This document shows positions 32,819-40,686 of a DNA stretch of 64,000 nt, piece after piece; positions within the stretch are counted from its first letter, which is position 1, and every line of letters begins with the position of its first letter. The notes below the pieces were generated by a model. It saw nothing but the letters and a program-made list of their open reading frames with translations. It was not told where the DNA came from and searched no databases. A program made the translations under genes and the position numbers. The DNA comes from VAXT01 sp035318925. GTDB taxonomy: Bacteria; Actinomycetota; Thermoleophilia; Gaiellales; Gaiellaceae. The stretch lies in NCBI GenBank assembly GCA_035318925.1, contig DATHDS010000021.1, positions 186,001 to 250,000 on the forward strand, given 5' to 3'.

Positions 32819-33468
32819 TCTTCGAAGCCGCCTTGACCGACAAGCGGGACGAAGCGGCAGGGGACAGAGCGGACGACTGCAGGCCCCTCGGGGCTGCGGG
32901 CGATGAGCTCGAGCCGCTGGCCCCAGCGCCCACCGACCGGCACCGCGAGGCGGCCGCGAGGCTCGAGCTGGTCGTAGAGCTGCTGCGGCAGGCTGGGCGC
33001 AGCGGCCGCGACCGCGATCGCTCCGAACGGCGCGTGGTCAGGCAGGCCGACCGAGCCGTCACCGACGTGGACCTCGACGCGCTTGTAGCCGGCCGCGGCG
33101 AGGTTCTTCCGGGCCTGCAGCGCGAGCTCGGGAATCCGCTCGATCGTGTGCACCTCCGCTGCGAGCTCGGCCAGGACCGCGGCCTGGTAGCCGGAGCCGG
33201 TGCCGACGTCGAGCACCCGCTCGCGGCAGGTGAGGCCGAGGATCTCGCAGATCCGGGCGACCATGTACGGCTGCGAGATCGTCTGCTGGTGACCGATCGG
33301 CAGCGCGGCGTCGGCATACGCCCTCCCCTGCTCCTCGTTGGGGACGAAAAGCTCCCGCGGCACGCGCGCCATCGCGGCGAGCACACGCTCGTCGACGATG
33401 TCCCGTGCGCGCAGCTGGTCCTCGATCATGCGGAGCCGCTCGGCGGCGAGATCCGGTTCAGCCGGCAC
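32815..33468 (-). CDS. pcm: Protein-L-isoaspartate O-methyltransferase
   Basis: SAM-dependent repair of isoaspartyl residues in damaged proteins. Motifs: MIEDQLRARDIVDERVLAAM, RVPRELFVP, ALPIGHQQTISQPYMVARI (pre-motif I), LDVGTGSGYQAAVLAEL (SAM site), and GDGSVGLPDHAPFGAIAVAA. 217 residues, standard. Start GTG, overlapping the end of the phosphodiesterase gene by 11 bases. Together with acylphosphatase it forms a small protein-maintenance pair. Confidence 0.95.
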   Translation of the reverse strand: MPAEPDLAAERLRMIEDQLRARDIVDERVLAAMARVPRELFVPNEEQGRAYADAALPIGHQQTISQPYMVARICEILGLTCRERVLDVGTGSGYQAAVLAELAAEVHTIERIPELALQARKNLAAAGYKRVEVHVGDGSVGLPDHAPFGAIAVAAAAPSLPQQLYDQLEPRGRLAVPVGGRWGQRLELIARSPEGPAVVRSVPCRFVPLVGQGGFEE

Positions 33469-34807
33469 GGCTGACGCTGAAATGATCGAGCACGCGCGGC
33501 GCGACGTCGACGATCCGCGCCGGCGGGGGGCCCAGCCCGACCGAGAGCATCGGCACTTCCGAGTCGCCGAGCTCGAGGGATCCGTGAGAGCCGCCGCCGA
33601 CGTGATCGCGCCCCCCGAGGTCGACGAACTCGACACCGGGTGCGGCCGAGATGATCAGGTCGCCCGCGTTCGGGTTCGCGAGCGCGGCCCACGCCCGCTC
33701 GAGCGCATTCGGCTGCGCGAGGAGGTCGGTCGTCCCGCTCGTCGCCCAGCCTCCGTCACTCGGGCCAAAGCGCAGTTCCTCCCCGTCGCGCTGGGCGACG
33801 GCGGTATCGCCCTCGCGAAAGAGCACGACGTGGGGGCTCCCGTGCAGCAACTCGGCGAGGTCGCGTGCCTCGGCGGTGCAGCCGGGGAGCCGGTAGACCA
33901 TGCCCGCACGGTTGGAAGCGGTCACCGCGAGCTCTGTACGCCGCCCGTTCCCTCGGTGGAAGAGCCGGAATCCGGAGAACGAATCTTCCAGGCGAGCCGA
34001 CGTCCCGACGCTTGTCTGACCGTGGTCCGAGCAGAGCAGAACCGCGTACCGCTCGAGGAACTCGTCCGGGCCGCCGGCCGCCTCGAACAGCAATCCGATT
34101 GCACGGTCGGCCCGGGCGAGCGCGGCGTGTGCGACCTCGGGCCCGGCGGCGTGCGACGCGAAGTCGTAGTCCGGGAGGTAGAAGACGAGGAAGTCGAAGC
34201 CGTCGCGCGTCACGAGCCAGCGCCCAACGACGCCCGCGTACTCGTCGACCGAGCCGCGGGCCCGCGTGCGGATCGCGAGCGGCGAGCCGGTGACGTCCGA
34301 CTCGAAGAGGTTGTAGTAGAAGAACCGGCTCGGGCCGAAGGCAGGCCGGCCCAGGCCGGGCACCGTCGAATCGTGCCGGGCCGGCCCGCGGTAGCAGACC
34401 ATGTTCACCGCCGCCGTCACCAGGCCGGCTCCTTCGAGCGACTCGAAGACGGTCGTCGCCTCCCGCGAGAGGTGCTCCTCGTTCATGCTGAAGACCGCGT
34501 CGCGGAGCGCGCGCGTCGGCCCCGCCGCGCGAACCGCGCTGAACGACGAGCCGTACTCCACGAACCGCTCCTCTTGACGATGGAACCAGACGAGGTGCGG
34601 GATGCCGTGCACGTCGGGGTGAACACCGGTGGCGAGGGACGAGAGGCAGACCGGCGTCAGCGAGGGAAAGGTCGTCACGGCCCGCCGGTACTCGCCGTGC
34701 TCGGCGAGAAAGCGAAGCGCCGGGACGTCTCTGCTCTCGACCGCGTCCTCGAGCATCGCGGGAGTGAGGCCGTCGATGACGATCAGGACGAGTTTCTTGG
34801 GCGGCAT
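33458..34807 (-). CDS. Alkaline phosphatase superfamily phosphodiesterase (NPP-like)
   Basis: A nucleotide pyrophosphatase/phosphodiesterase-like enzyme of 449 residues without a signal peptide. Metal ligand Asp12 in LIVIDGLTPAML; nucleophile Thr51 in TTFPSLTPVC; TGVHPDVHGIPHLVW; YLPDYDFASHAAGPE with Asp and His ligands; LLCSDHGQTSVG; and GGSHGSLELGDSEVPMLSVG near the end. The substrate is unknown. The ATG overlaps the upstream membrane gene's stop by one base. Confidence 0.85.
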   Translation of the reverse strand: MPPKKLVLIVIDGLTPAMLEDAVESRDVPALRFLAEHGEYRRAVTTFPSLTPVCLSSLATGVHPDVHGIPHLVWFHRQEERFVEYGSSFSAVRAAGPTRALRDAVFSMNEEHLSREATTVFESLEGAGLVTAAVNMVCYRGPARHDSTVPGLGRPAFGPSRFFYYNLFESDVTGSPLAIRTRARGSVDEYAGVVGRWLVTRDGFDFLVFYLPDYDFASHAAGPEVAHAALARADRAIGLLFEAAGGPDEFLERYAVLLCSDHGQTSVGTSARLEDSFSGFRLFHRGNGRRTELAVTASNRAGMVYRLPGCTAEARDLAELLHGSPHVVLFREGDTAVAQRDGEELRFGPSDGGWATSGTTDLLAQPNALERAWAALANPNAGDLIISAAPGVEFVDLGGRDHVGGGSHGSLELGDSEVPMLSVGLGPPPARIVDVAPRVLDHFSVSRAG

Positions 34808-35262
34808 CAGTCGCGCGCGAGCGTGCGCAGCCCGGCGTAGCGCTTCCCGGCCCGGCGGCGGAGGCGCAGCCCGAGCGCCGGCAGGGCGAGAGCCTCGACG
34901 TACCCGACAACCGGCACGAAAGCGAGCACCGCGACGACCACCGCCCCGAGCACGACCAGGAGGGCGGTCGCCACCCGCGTGGCACCCCGCCCGAGCGCGC
35001 CGCCGACGAGTTGGAGTGCCCCGGCTGCCCCGAGTATCCCCCCGGCTCCCCCGCCCGCAGCCTCCTCGACATCGGCGAACGCGAGCCCAAGCGCAATCGC
35101 GATCGCAGCCGCCAGCAAGGGAGCAAGCAGGCCCAGGCGCCGTCCGGCGAGACTCGCGGCGGCCGCGATTCCGAGCGCGGCACCGAGCCCCGCGAAGACA
35201 CCGACCCAGTACAAGTTCCCCACCCGGCCAGTGTAGTTGGCGGGCGTTTCGCCACCTCTCAT
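34807..35262 (-). CDS. Polytopic membrane protein, unknown
   Basis: Up to 151 residues with four or five hydrophobic segments (VGVFAGLGAALGIAAAASLA, LLAPLLAAAIAIALGLAFAD, TALLVVLGAVVVAVLAFVP) and a basic C-terminus LRLRRRAGKRYAGLRTLARD. No family is recognised. ATG at 35262 is used; a GTG 13 codons later (VGNLYWVG) would remove a polar leader and is just as likely. It is coupled to the phosphodiesterase gene by a TGATG overlap and divergent from the thioredoxin-like gene 20 bases away. Confidence 0.6.
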   Translation of the reverse strand: MRGGETPANYTGRVGNLYWVGVFAGLGAALGIAAAASLAGRRLGLLAPLLAAAIAIALGLAFADVEEAAGGGAGGILGAAGALQLVGGALGRGATRVATALLVVLGAVVVAVLAFVPVVGYVEALALPALGLRLRRRAGKRYAGLRTLARD

Positions 35263-35282
35263 CCGGGGAAGAACACCGGTTG

Positions 35283-35606
35283 ATGAACGGCCGCTCCGGG
35301 GGGTCCGGCCGTGATCGCCGGTACCTCCTCGTTTTCTTTTCCGCCCTCCGCTCGGGCCCCGCTCGGCGGATGGACAGCCTGCTCGCCCAGCTGGCGCGCA
35401 AGGAGCGGAAGAGGCTGAGCGTCACCCGCGTCGACGTCGAGGACCGGCCCGAGCTCGCCGAGCGCTTCAAGGTGCACCAGGTGCCGACACTCGTCCTCGT
35501 CAAGGGGAAGCGTTCGATCGCCAGGCTCGAAGGCAGGGCGAACGCCGCCGAGATCGAGGAGCTCGTCGAGTCGCATCTCAGGGATTCGAAAACCGAGAAC
35601 GGGTAA
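35283..35606 (+). CDS. Thioredoxin-fold protein lacking the CxxC active site
   Basis: A 107-residue protein that keeps the thioredoxin pattern: a beta strand YLLVFFSALRSGPARRM where W-C-G-P-C is expected, strand VTRVDVEDRPELAERF, and the cis-proline loop VHQVPTLVLVKGKRSIARLE. At the active site both cysteines are gone (S24-G-P-A27). It cannot do dithiol chemistry; a binding or chaperone-like role is possible (inference). Start ATG; it stands alone, with a CHRD protein 40 bases downstream. Confidence 0.72.
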   Translation: MNGRSGGSGRDRRYLLVFFSALRSGPARRMDSLLAQLARKERKRLSVTRVDVEDRPELAERFKVHQVPTLVLVKGKRSIARLEGRANAAEIEELVESHLRDSKTENG

Positions 35607-35646
35607 CCCTCGTATGGTCCGAACGAAATCGACGGGAGGAGTGCGC

Positions 35647-36222
35647 ATGCGCAAGCTCGCGATCGTCGCTTCCCTGCTCGCTGCGGTCGGCCTCACGGTC
35701 GTGGCCGCGGCAGCGCTCGCAGACCACGGCGGGCATGGGCAAGGAGGCAACAATTTCCGGGCGAACCTGAACGGCTACAACGAGGTCGTCGGCGGGCCCG
35801 GCGCCTCGACCGGATCCGTCTCGACGACCGGCCACGGCCGGCTGACGTTGCGGATCTTCTCCGACCACCTCCACTACACGCTCGACTACTCCGACCTGAC
35901 GGGCGGTGAAACCTGCTGCGCGCACATCCACTTTGCGCAACAGCACGTGAGCGGAGGAGTCAGTGCCTTCCTCTGCGGTGGCGGCGACAAGCCGGCGTGC
36001 ACACCGGTGAATGGCCACTTCGAGGGGGACATCGATGCGGCCGACGTCGTCGGGCCGGACGTGCAGGGGATCGCACCGGGCGAGCTCGGCGAGCTCGTCT
36101 CCGCGATCCGCGCGGGTGCGACGTACGCGAACGTCCACACGACGCCGAGCTACCCCGAGGGTGAGATCCGGGGTCAGATCGTCCGTGGCCACGGTGACGG
36201 AGGCGGTCACGCCAGGCGCTAG
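35647..36222 (+). CDS. Secreted CHRD domain protein
   Basis: A 191-residue exported protein: signal peptide MRKLAIVASLLAAVGLTVVA, short His/Gly-rich stretch, then a CHRD domain (NFRANLNGYNEVVGGPGAS, GRLTLRIFSDHLHYTLDYS, CCAHIHFAQQHVSGGVSAFL, and YANVHTTPSYPEGEIRGQIV), the classic pattern with I-H-x-G-x and the G-E-I-R-G-Q end. The role of CHRD in bacteria is not established. ATG at 35647 is preceded by GGGAGGAG at ideal spacing. A strong terminator follows. Confidence 0.87.
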   Translation: MRKLAIVASLLAAVGLTVVAAAALADHGGHGQGGNNFRANLNGYNEVVGGPGASTGSVSTTGHGRLTLRIFSDHLHYTLDYSDLTGGETCCAHIHFAQQHVSGGVSAFLCGGGDKPACTPVNGHFEGDIDAADVVGPDVQGIAPGELGELVSAIRAGATYANVHTTPSYPEGEIRGQIVRGHGDGGGHARR

Positions 36223-36244
36223 TAGCGCCCGATCCGACCGTTGC

Positions 36245-36280
36245 GAAGAGCCCGGTCCCGGCCCGGGCTCTTCGTCTTTT
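36245..36280 (+). terminator. Rho-independent terminator after the CHRD gene
   Basis: GAAGAGCCCGG and CCGGGCTCTTC, an 11-base perfect stem with a seven-base loop (36245-36273), followed by GTCTTTT. It separates the plus-strand CHRD gene from the convergent E2 gene, whose stop is right beside it, and may serve only the CHRD side because the T-run is on that strand. Confidence 0.85.
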
Positions 36281-37387
36281 CTAGGCTCCGGCGGCTTCGA
36301 GCCGGGCGATCACGGCGAGCCCGAACTCCGCGGCGCGCGCGCCGTCGACGACCCGATGGTCGAACGTGAGCGAGACGTAGCCGATCTGCGCGACTGCGAG
36401 CCCGCCGTCGCGGACGACGGGCCTTGGTGCGATCCGTCCGATGCTGAGGATCGCGACCTCGGGATGGTTGACGATCGGGGTCTGGAAGAGACCGGCGAGC
36501 TTCCCGGCACTCGTGACGGTGAAGGTCGACCCGCGCAGCTCCTCCGGCTTGAGCGCGCCGGCGCGGGCGGCCTCGGCCAACCGGGCGACCTCCTCGGCGA
36601 GCTCGTCGAGCGACGCCGTGTCGCACCCGCGGACGACCGGGACGACGAGCCCGTCGCCGGTCTGGACCGCGACGCCAAGGTCGTACCGGTCGAGGTAGAC
36701 GATCTCGTCGCCCTCGAGCCGCGCGTTCAGCTCCGGAAACTCCTGCAGAGCCTCGGCGCACGCCTTGAGCACGGTCGGAATCAGCCGCTTGAGGTCGAAG
36801 GAGCCGAAGTCGCACTCCTCCACCCACGTCACCGCCGGCACCTCCCGGTGGGCGCGAGCCATGTGCTCCGCGATCAGCCGCCGCACCCCACGAAGCGGCT
36901 CCCGCCGTCCCTCGGAGCCCTGTCCCGGGGCCTGTCCCTGGGACGTGCCGGCGGCGCGCACGTCCCCTTCGGTCACGCGTCCTTGTGGGCCTGTCCCCTC
37001 CAGAGACTCGAGCTCGACGCCGAGCTCCTGGGCGAGCCGTCGGACGAGTGGCGTCGCACGGACACGTCCGTCCGCGCCACGTCTAGGGGCCTGTCCCCTG
37101 GACATGGCCGAGGGGGGCGCCGGCTGTGGAGAAGTCGGCTCGGGGACGGCCCCATCGCCGATGACGACGAGGATCGTGCCGACCGGGACGACCTTGCCCT
37201 CCTCGACGAGGATGCTCGCGACCTTCCCGGCCGCCGGCGACGGGATCTCGACGGTCGTCTTGTCCGTCAGGATCTCGACGAGCGGCTGGTCCTCCGCCAC
37301 CTCGTCCCCCTCGGAGACGAGCCAGCGGGCGACCTCGCCCTCGGTCAGGCCTTCTCCCAGGTCGGGCAGCTTGAACTCGTAGGCCAC
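36281..37387 (-). CDS. 2-oxoacid dehydrogenase E2 component (dihydrolipoamide acyltransferase)
   Basis: Transacylase core of a branched-chain 2-oxoacid or pyruvate dehydrogenase complex. Domain order: lipoyl domain with Lys43 (LTDKTTVEIPSPAAG), linker, peripheral-subunit-binding domain (RATPLVRRLAQELGVELESL), linker, and catalytic domain ending TFDHRVVDGARAAEFG with active His. Both linkers contain extra segments (PSAMSRGQAPRRGADG and TSQGQAPGQGSEGR) encoded by copies of the dispersed GGGCCTGTCCC-type repeat. At 368 residues it has a single lipoyl domain. It lies downstream of E1-alpha/E1-beta with two unrelated genes between. Confidence 0.93.
   Translation of the reverse strand: MAYEFKLPDLGEGLTEGEVARWLVSEGDEVAEDQPLVEILTDKTTVEIPSPAAGKVASILVEEGKVVPVGTILVVIGDGAVPEPTSPQPAPPSAMSRGQAPRRGADGRVRATPLVRRLAQELGVELESLEGTGPQGRVTEGDVRAAGTSQGQAPGQGSEGRREPLRGVRRLIAEHMARAHREVPAVTWVEECDFGSFDLKRLIPTVLKACAEALQEFPELNARLEGDEIVYLDRYDLGVAVQTGDGLVVPVVRGCDTASLDELAEEVARLAEAARAGALKPEELRGSTFTVTSAGKLAGLFQTPIVNHPEVAILSIGRIAPRPVVRDGGLAVAQIGYVSLTFDHRVVDGARAAEFGLAVIARLEAAGA
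36921..36947. repeat. Dispersed repeat-related segment, copy D (E2 second linker)
   Basis: TGTCCCGGGGCC followed by TGTCCCTGGGACGTG, with GAGCCC just before. The TGTCC/GGGAC arms and flanks resemble copies B and C, with a changed centre. On the E2 strand it encodes GTSQGQAPGQG, a segment without counterpart in typical E2 proteins, between the subunit-binding and catalytic domains. Confidence 0.6.
37085..37107. repeat. Dispersed repeat-related segment, copy F (E2 first linker)
   Basis: AGGGGCCTGTCCCC followed by TGGACATGG. The CATGTCCAGGGGACAGG on the coding strand parallels CATGTCCAGGGACCTGG of the mqnC copy, with the centre shortened. It encodes MSRGQAPRRG in the linker between lipoyl and subunit-binding domains. 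Confidence 0.62.
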
Positions 37388-37398
37388 GGCGGCGGAAT

Positions 37399-37785
37399 TT
37401 ACCGGGGTCGGCCGACCCAGGCGCCGGCCGGCACGATCAGCACCCGCAGGCCGCCCTCGGACCGCCAGATCGAGAGCGCCTGGTCGTCACCGCGGATCGT
37501 GGGCGCGACCTCCCGGGGCACGTAGCCGAGCTGCAGCGTTCGCTCCTCGTTCCAGACACCCACCGCGTTCGGATCGTGCTCGTTCTCTGGCTCGGGGACA
37601 AGCGCGAGCGGACGGCCCGGCTCGAAGGACGGATCGGCCAGCGACTCGATCCGGAACGAGACGCCGGCCACGGGCACCACCGTCACGCGCGGGTCCTCCC
37701 AGCGCACGACCTCGCCGGTGGCGGCGTCACGGAGCCGGTAGCCCGCCCCGGCGCGCTCGAGCAGCAGCCGGAGGCGCTCGCTCAC
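37399..37785 (-). CDS. HIRAN domain protein
   Basis: A 128-residue protein with a HIRAN domain: TVVPVAGVSFRIESLADPSF, RPLALVPEPENEHDPNAVGV and LQLGYVPREVAPTI. In HLTF and related remodelers HIRAN binds DNA 3' ends; small stand-alone bacterial versions are of unknown role. GTG start overlaps the acetamidase stop as GTGA and the gene ends 11 bases before E2, so it is embedded in a metabolic operon, which is unexpected for a DNA-linked domain. Confidence 0.83.
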   Translation of the reverse strand: MSERLRLLLERAGAGYRLRDAATGEVVRWEDPRVTVVPVAGVSFRIESLADPSFEPGRPLALVPEPENEHDPNAVGVWNEERTLQLGYVPREVAPTIRGDDQALSIWRSEGGLRVLIVPAGAWVGRPR

Positions 37786-38639
37786 CGGAACGCGTCGTCG
37801 CGCAGCTCGGCGTGGACGCCGAGGGCCTCGTTCACGACCTGCGTGACGTGCAGATCGACGCCGACGCTCGCCAGCACGCGGGCGTCGCCCCCGCCGACTC
37901 CGAGCTCCCGCGCCATCAGCGCGAGCATGCCGTCGATCGCGATCGAAGCGGCGCGGCCGAGGTGCTCATCGAAGCCGAACGTCAGCCATGCGCCGTCGAT
38001 CCGCGCGATCGGCCACTCGAGCGCGAGGTCGTCGCGAACATCGAGGGTCAGCTGAGCCCGCGCCGGGGTCTCGATCGCCGTGCCCGAGACCTCGCCGTCG
38101 CCCTGCGCGGCATGCCCGTCGCCGGCAGAGAAGAGCGCGCTCTCGACCGGTATCGGAAGGTAGAGCGTCGTTCCGGAGACGAGCTCTTTGCAATCGATGT
38201 TCCCGCCCCAGCGCCGCGGCGGAATGGTCGAGTGGACCCCCGGCTCCGGCGGCGGCATTCCCATGACGCCGAGAAAAGGCGCGAGGTCGAGCTCCCGTCC
38301 GAGCGCGCGTCCAACGCCGTTGGCGAGCGCCCAGTGGACGGCGTGATCCTCACCGCCCAGGGTGACTCCCCAGTCCCCGGCCTCGACCTCGTCCACGCGG
38401 ACGGTGAGCGTCTGGCCGGGCCTCGCCCCTCGCACGGCGATCGGCCCGGCAAGCGCATGTCCCGTGTCGAGCTCGGGCCTCTTCGCGACGAACTGCTCCT
38501 CCCGCGACAAGTCCCACCCGGCGTTCGGCACGGAGATTCGAACCGAATCGCCCGGCTCGATCTCCAGCACGGGCTCGAGCTCACGAGAGAAGTAGCCGTG
38601 GAGCGTGCGCTGCTCGAGTGGCAGCTCGTGGAGGGTCAC
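37782..38639 (-). CDS. Acetamidase/formamidase family amidohydrolase
   Basis: A 285-residue FmdA_AmdA enzyme, which releases ammonia from short-chain amides. Motifs: LEIEPGDSVRISVPNAGW, GHALAGPIAVRGARPGQTLTV, the GVMGMPPPEPGVHSTIPPR segment, RRWGGNIDCKELVSGTTLYLP (metal-binding region) and FSAGDGHAAQGDGEVSGTAIE, all strongly typical. GTG start overlaps the E1-beta stop as GTGA. It lies between E1-beta and HIRAN-E2. It might deal with amide by-products, but the substrate is not known. Confidence 0.9.
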   Translation of the reverse strand: MTLHELPLEQRTLHGYFSRELEPVLEIEPGDSVRISVPNAGWDLSREEQFVAKRPELDTGHALAGPIAVRGARPGQTLTVRVDEVEAGDWGVTLGGEDHAVHWALANGVGRALGRELDLAPFLGVMGMPPPEPGVHSTIPPRRWGGNIDCKELVSGTTLYLPIPVESALFSAGDGHAAQGDGEVSGTAIETPARAQLTLDVRDDLALEWPIARIDGAWLTFGFDEHLGRAASIAIDGMLALMARELGVGGGDARVLASVGVDLHVTQVVNEALGVHAELRDDAFR

Positions 38640-39613
38640 TCGTACTCGAGCAGCTTCTCGACCGCGTCCACGACCCGCGCCACCGAGGGCATGTACGCGT
38701 CCTCGATCTGCCAGTACGGGTACGGCACGTCGTAACCGGTCACGCGGAGCACCGGGCCCCGCAGGTCGAGCATCGCCTTCTCGGCGAGGATCGCGGCCAG
38801 CTCGGCGCCGAAGCCCGCGGTGCGCGGCGCCTCCTGGACGATCACGACCCGACCGGTCTTGGCCGCGGCGGCGAGCAGCGCGTCTTCGTCGAGGGGCTTC
38901 AGCGTGCGGATGTCGAGGATCTCGACCGCTGCGCGGCCCTCGAGCGCGTCCGCGGCCTGCTCGGCGAGCGGCACCATCGAGCCGTAAGCGACGAGGGTCA
39001 CATCGTCGCCCCCCCGCACGGTGCGCGCCTTGCCGAGCGGCACGACGTGCTCGCCCTCGGGGACCTCGCCGCGCAACGTCCGGTAATGGAGCTTGGGCTC
39101 GAAGATGACAACGGGGTCGGGGTCGCGAATTGCAGCCGCGAGCAGGCCTTTTGCATCGCTCGGCGTGGAGGGGATCGCAACCTTGACGCCGGGCGTGTGT
39201 ACGTAGTACGCCTCGGGCGAGTCGTCGTGCAGCTCCGGCGCGCGCACGCCGCCGCCGTAGGGCATCCGCACCGTGATCGGGAACTCCATCTTCCCGCCGG
39301 TCCGCCACCGGTAGCGGCCGACGTGGGTGATCAGCTGGTCGAGGGACGGATAGCTGAACGCGTCGTACTGCATCTCGCACACCGGCCGGAAGCCGGCCAT
39401 GCAGAGCCCGACGGCGGTGCCCATGATCCCGGCCTCGGCCAGTGGAGTGTCGACGCAGCGATCGGGGCCGAACTTGTCGAGCAAGCCGGCGGTCGCGCGA
39501 AAAACCCCACCGGCGCGGCCGACGTCCTCGCCCATGATCATGACGTCGGGGTCGCGCCCGAGCTCGACGTGGAAGCAGTCGTTGATCGCTTCGAGGAGGG
39601 TGAGCTCACTCAT
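38636..39613 (-). CDS. 2-oxoacid dehydrogenase E1 component, beta subunit
   Basis: Partner of E1-alpha in thiamine-dependent oxidative decarboxylation. Recognised from LTLLEAINDCFHVELGRDPD, MIMGEDVGRAGGVFRATAGL, RCVDTPLAEAGIMGTAVGL, FITHVGRYRWRTGG-type loop, TVRMPYGGGVRAPELHDDSP (catalytic His loop), and LKPLDEDALLAAAAKTGRVV. 325 residues from the ATG at MSELTLLEA, which overlaps the E1-alpha end by eight bases. Confidence 0.94.
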   Translation of the reverse strand: MSELTLLEAINDCFHVELGRDPDVMIMGEDVGRAGGVFRATAGLLDKFGPDRCVDTPLAEAGIMGTAVGLCMAGFRPVCEMQYDAFSYPSLDQLITHVGRYRWRTGGKMEFPITVRMPYGGGVRAPELHDDSPEAYYVHTPGVKVAIPSTPSDAKGLLAAAIRDPDPVVIFEPKLHYRTLRGEVPEGEHVVPLGKARTVRGGDDVTLVAYGSMVPLAEQAADALEGRAAVEILDIRTLKPLDEDALLAAAAKTGRVVIVQEAPRTAGFGAELAAILAEKAMLDLRGPVLRVTGYDVPYPYWQIEDAYMPSVARVVDAVEKLLEYE

Positions 39614-40673
39614 CGAGGATCCTCCGGAGCTCGGCGAGGTCGGTCTCGAACGACGCCGGCGGGTCGGCCAGAGCGTGCTCGAAGAGCAGCGACACGTCAC
39701 CGAGCGGCTCGGCCTCGGCGGCCGCGATCCCGTCGCGCATGGCCTGCCCGGCCTCGGCTCGGATCGACTCGGCCATCTCGTCGGTCAGGATCCCGGCCCG
39801 GCGCAGGTAGCCCTCGTAGCGGCCGACGCATTCGTTCTTGCGTTCCTCGGCGACGCGATCCATGTCGATGTACGCCTTCGGATCGTCAGCGGTGGCATGC
39901 GGCGCGGCGCGATAGCTGACCGCCTCGATGAAGGTCGGCCCCTCGCCGGCCCGTGCTCGCGCGACCGCCTCTCGCGTGACCTCGTAGACGGCGAGGATGT
40001 CCAGCCCGTCCACGCGCAGCCCCGGCATGCCGTACCCGACCGCCTTGTCGGCGAGCGTCTGCGCACGCGTCTGCGCCTCGACGGGCGTCGAGATCGCCCA
40101 GCCGTTGTTGTTGCAGAAGAGAACCAGGGGCGCCCGCATGACCCCGGCGAAGTTCGCGCCTTCGTGGAACGCGCCTTCCGAGGTTGCGCCGTCGCCGAAA
40201 TACGCGATCGCACATGCCTTCTCTCCGCGCAGCCGCTTCCCCCACGCGAGGCCCGCTGCATGCGGGACATGGGTCCCGATCGGCACGCAGATCGACGCGA
40301 CGTTGTAATCCGCGGGGTTCCACCAGCCCGCGGGGTGGCCGCGCCACCAGGACAGAACCGTCGAGGCCGGCATTCCCCGCAGAAGCCCGATCGCCGACTC
40401 GCGGTAGCTCGGAAAGATCCAGTCGTCGTCCTCGAGCGCGTAGACGGAGCCCGCCTGCATCGCCTCGTGGTTCCAGAAGATCGCGTACGTGCCGATGCGG
40501 CCCTGGCTGTGGTAGACGACGGAGCGCTCGTCGTACGTGCGCAGGAGAACGAGCCCCCGGTAGAGCTCGACGAGATCGTGGTCGGTGAGCCCGTCGACCT
40601 CGCCGTCGGGCACCGACTCGCCGTCGCCGATCACGCGCCGGAGATCGCGCTCAGCAGGAAGAACCTGCGCCAT
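39606..40673 (-). CDS. 2-oxoacid dehydrogenase E1 component, alpha subunit
   Basis: TPP-binding subunit of a branched-chain/pyruvate-type dehydrogenase. Motifs: VELYRGLVLLRTYDERSVVY, FPSYRESAIGLLRGMPAST, the TPP/Mg motif FGDGATSEGAFHEGANFAGV-to-NNNGWAIST, and YRAAPHATADDPKAY with the phosphorylation-loop-like segment. The NNGWAIS and PHATADDP patterns lean to the branched-chain (BkdA) type, but pyruvate cannot be excluded. ATG start; an E3 gene is not in the window. Confidence 0.93.
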   Translation of the reverse strand: MAQVLPAERDLRRVIGDGESVPDGEVDGLTDHDLVELYRGLVLLRTYDERSVVYHSQGRIGTYAIFWNHEAMQAGSVYALEDDDWIFPSYRESAIGLLRGMPASTVLSWWRGHPAGWWNPADYNVASICVPIGTHVPHAAGLAWGKRLRGEKACAIAYFGDGATSEGAFHEGANFAGVMRAPLVLFCNNNGWAISTPVEAQTRAQTLADKAVGYGMPGLRVDGLDILAVYEVTREAVARARAGEGPTFIEAVSYRAAPHATADDPKAYIDMDRVAEERKNECVGRYEGYLRRAGILTDEMAESIRAEAGQAMRDGIAAAEAEPLGDVSLLFEHALADPPASFETDLAELRRILDE

Positions 40674-40686
40674 TGCCCCCGCGAAT

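Noticed and set aside
36987..36998. GGGCCTGTCCCC in the E2 gene as another repeat copy
   Set aside because: It encodes GTGPQG in the normal subunit-binding-domain sequence (LEGTGPQGRV), so the likeness to the repeat is explained by ordinary coding.
38618..39919. Long open frames on the strand opposite E1-beta, UvrD2, hemL, hemB, AI-2E transporter and others
   Set aside because: At this GC content antisense frames stay open for hundreds of codons; they show Arg/Ala/Pro/Asp-rich composition without domains, while the other strand holds clear family motifs.
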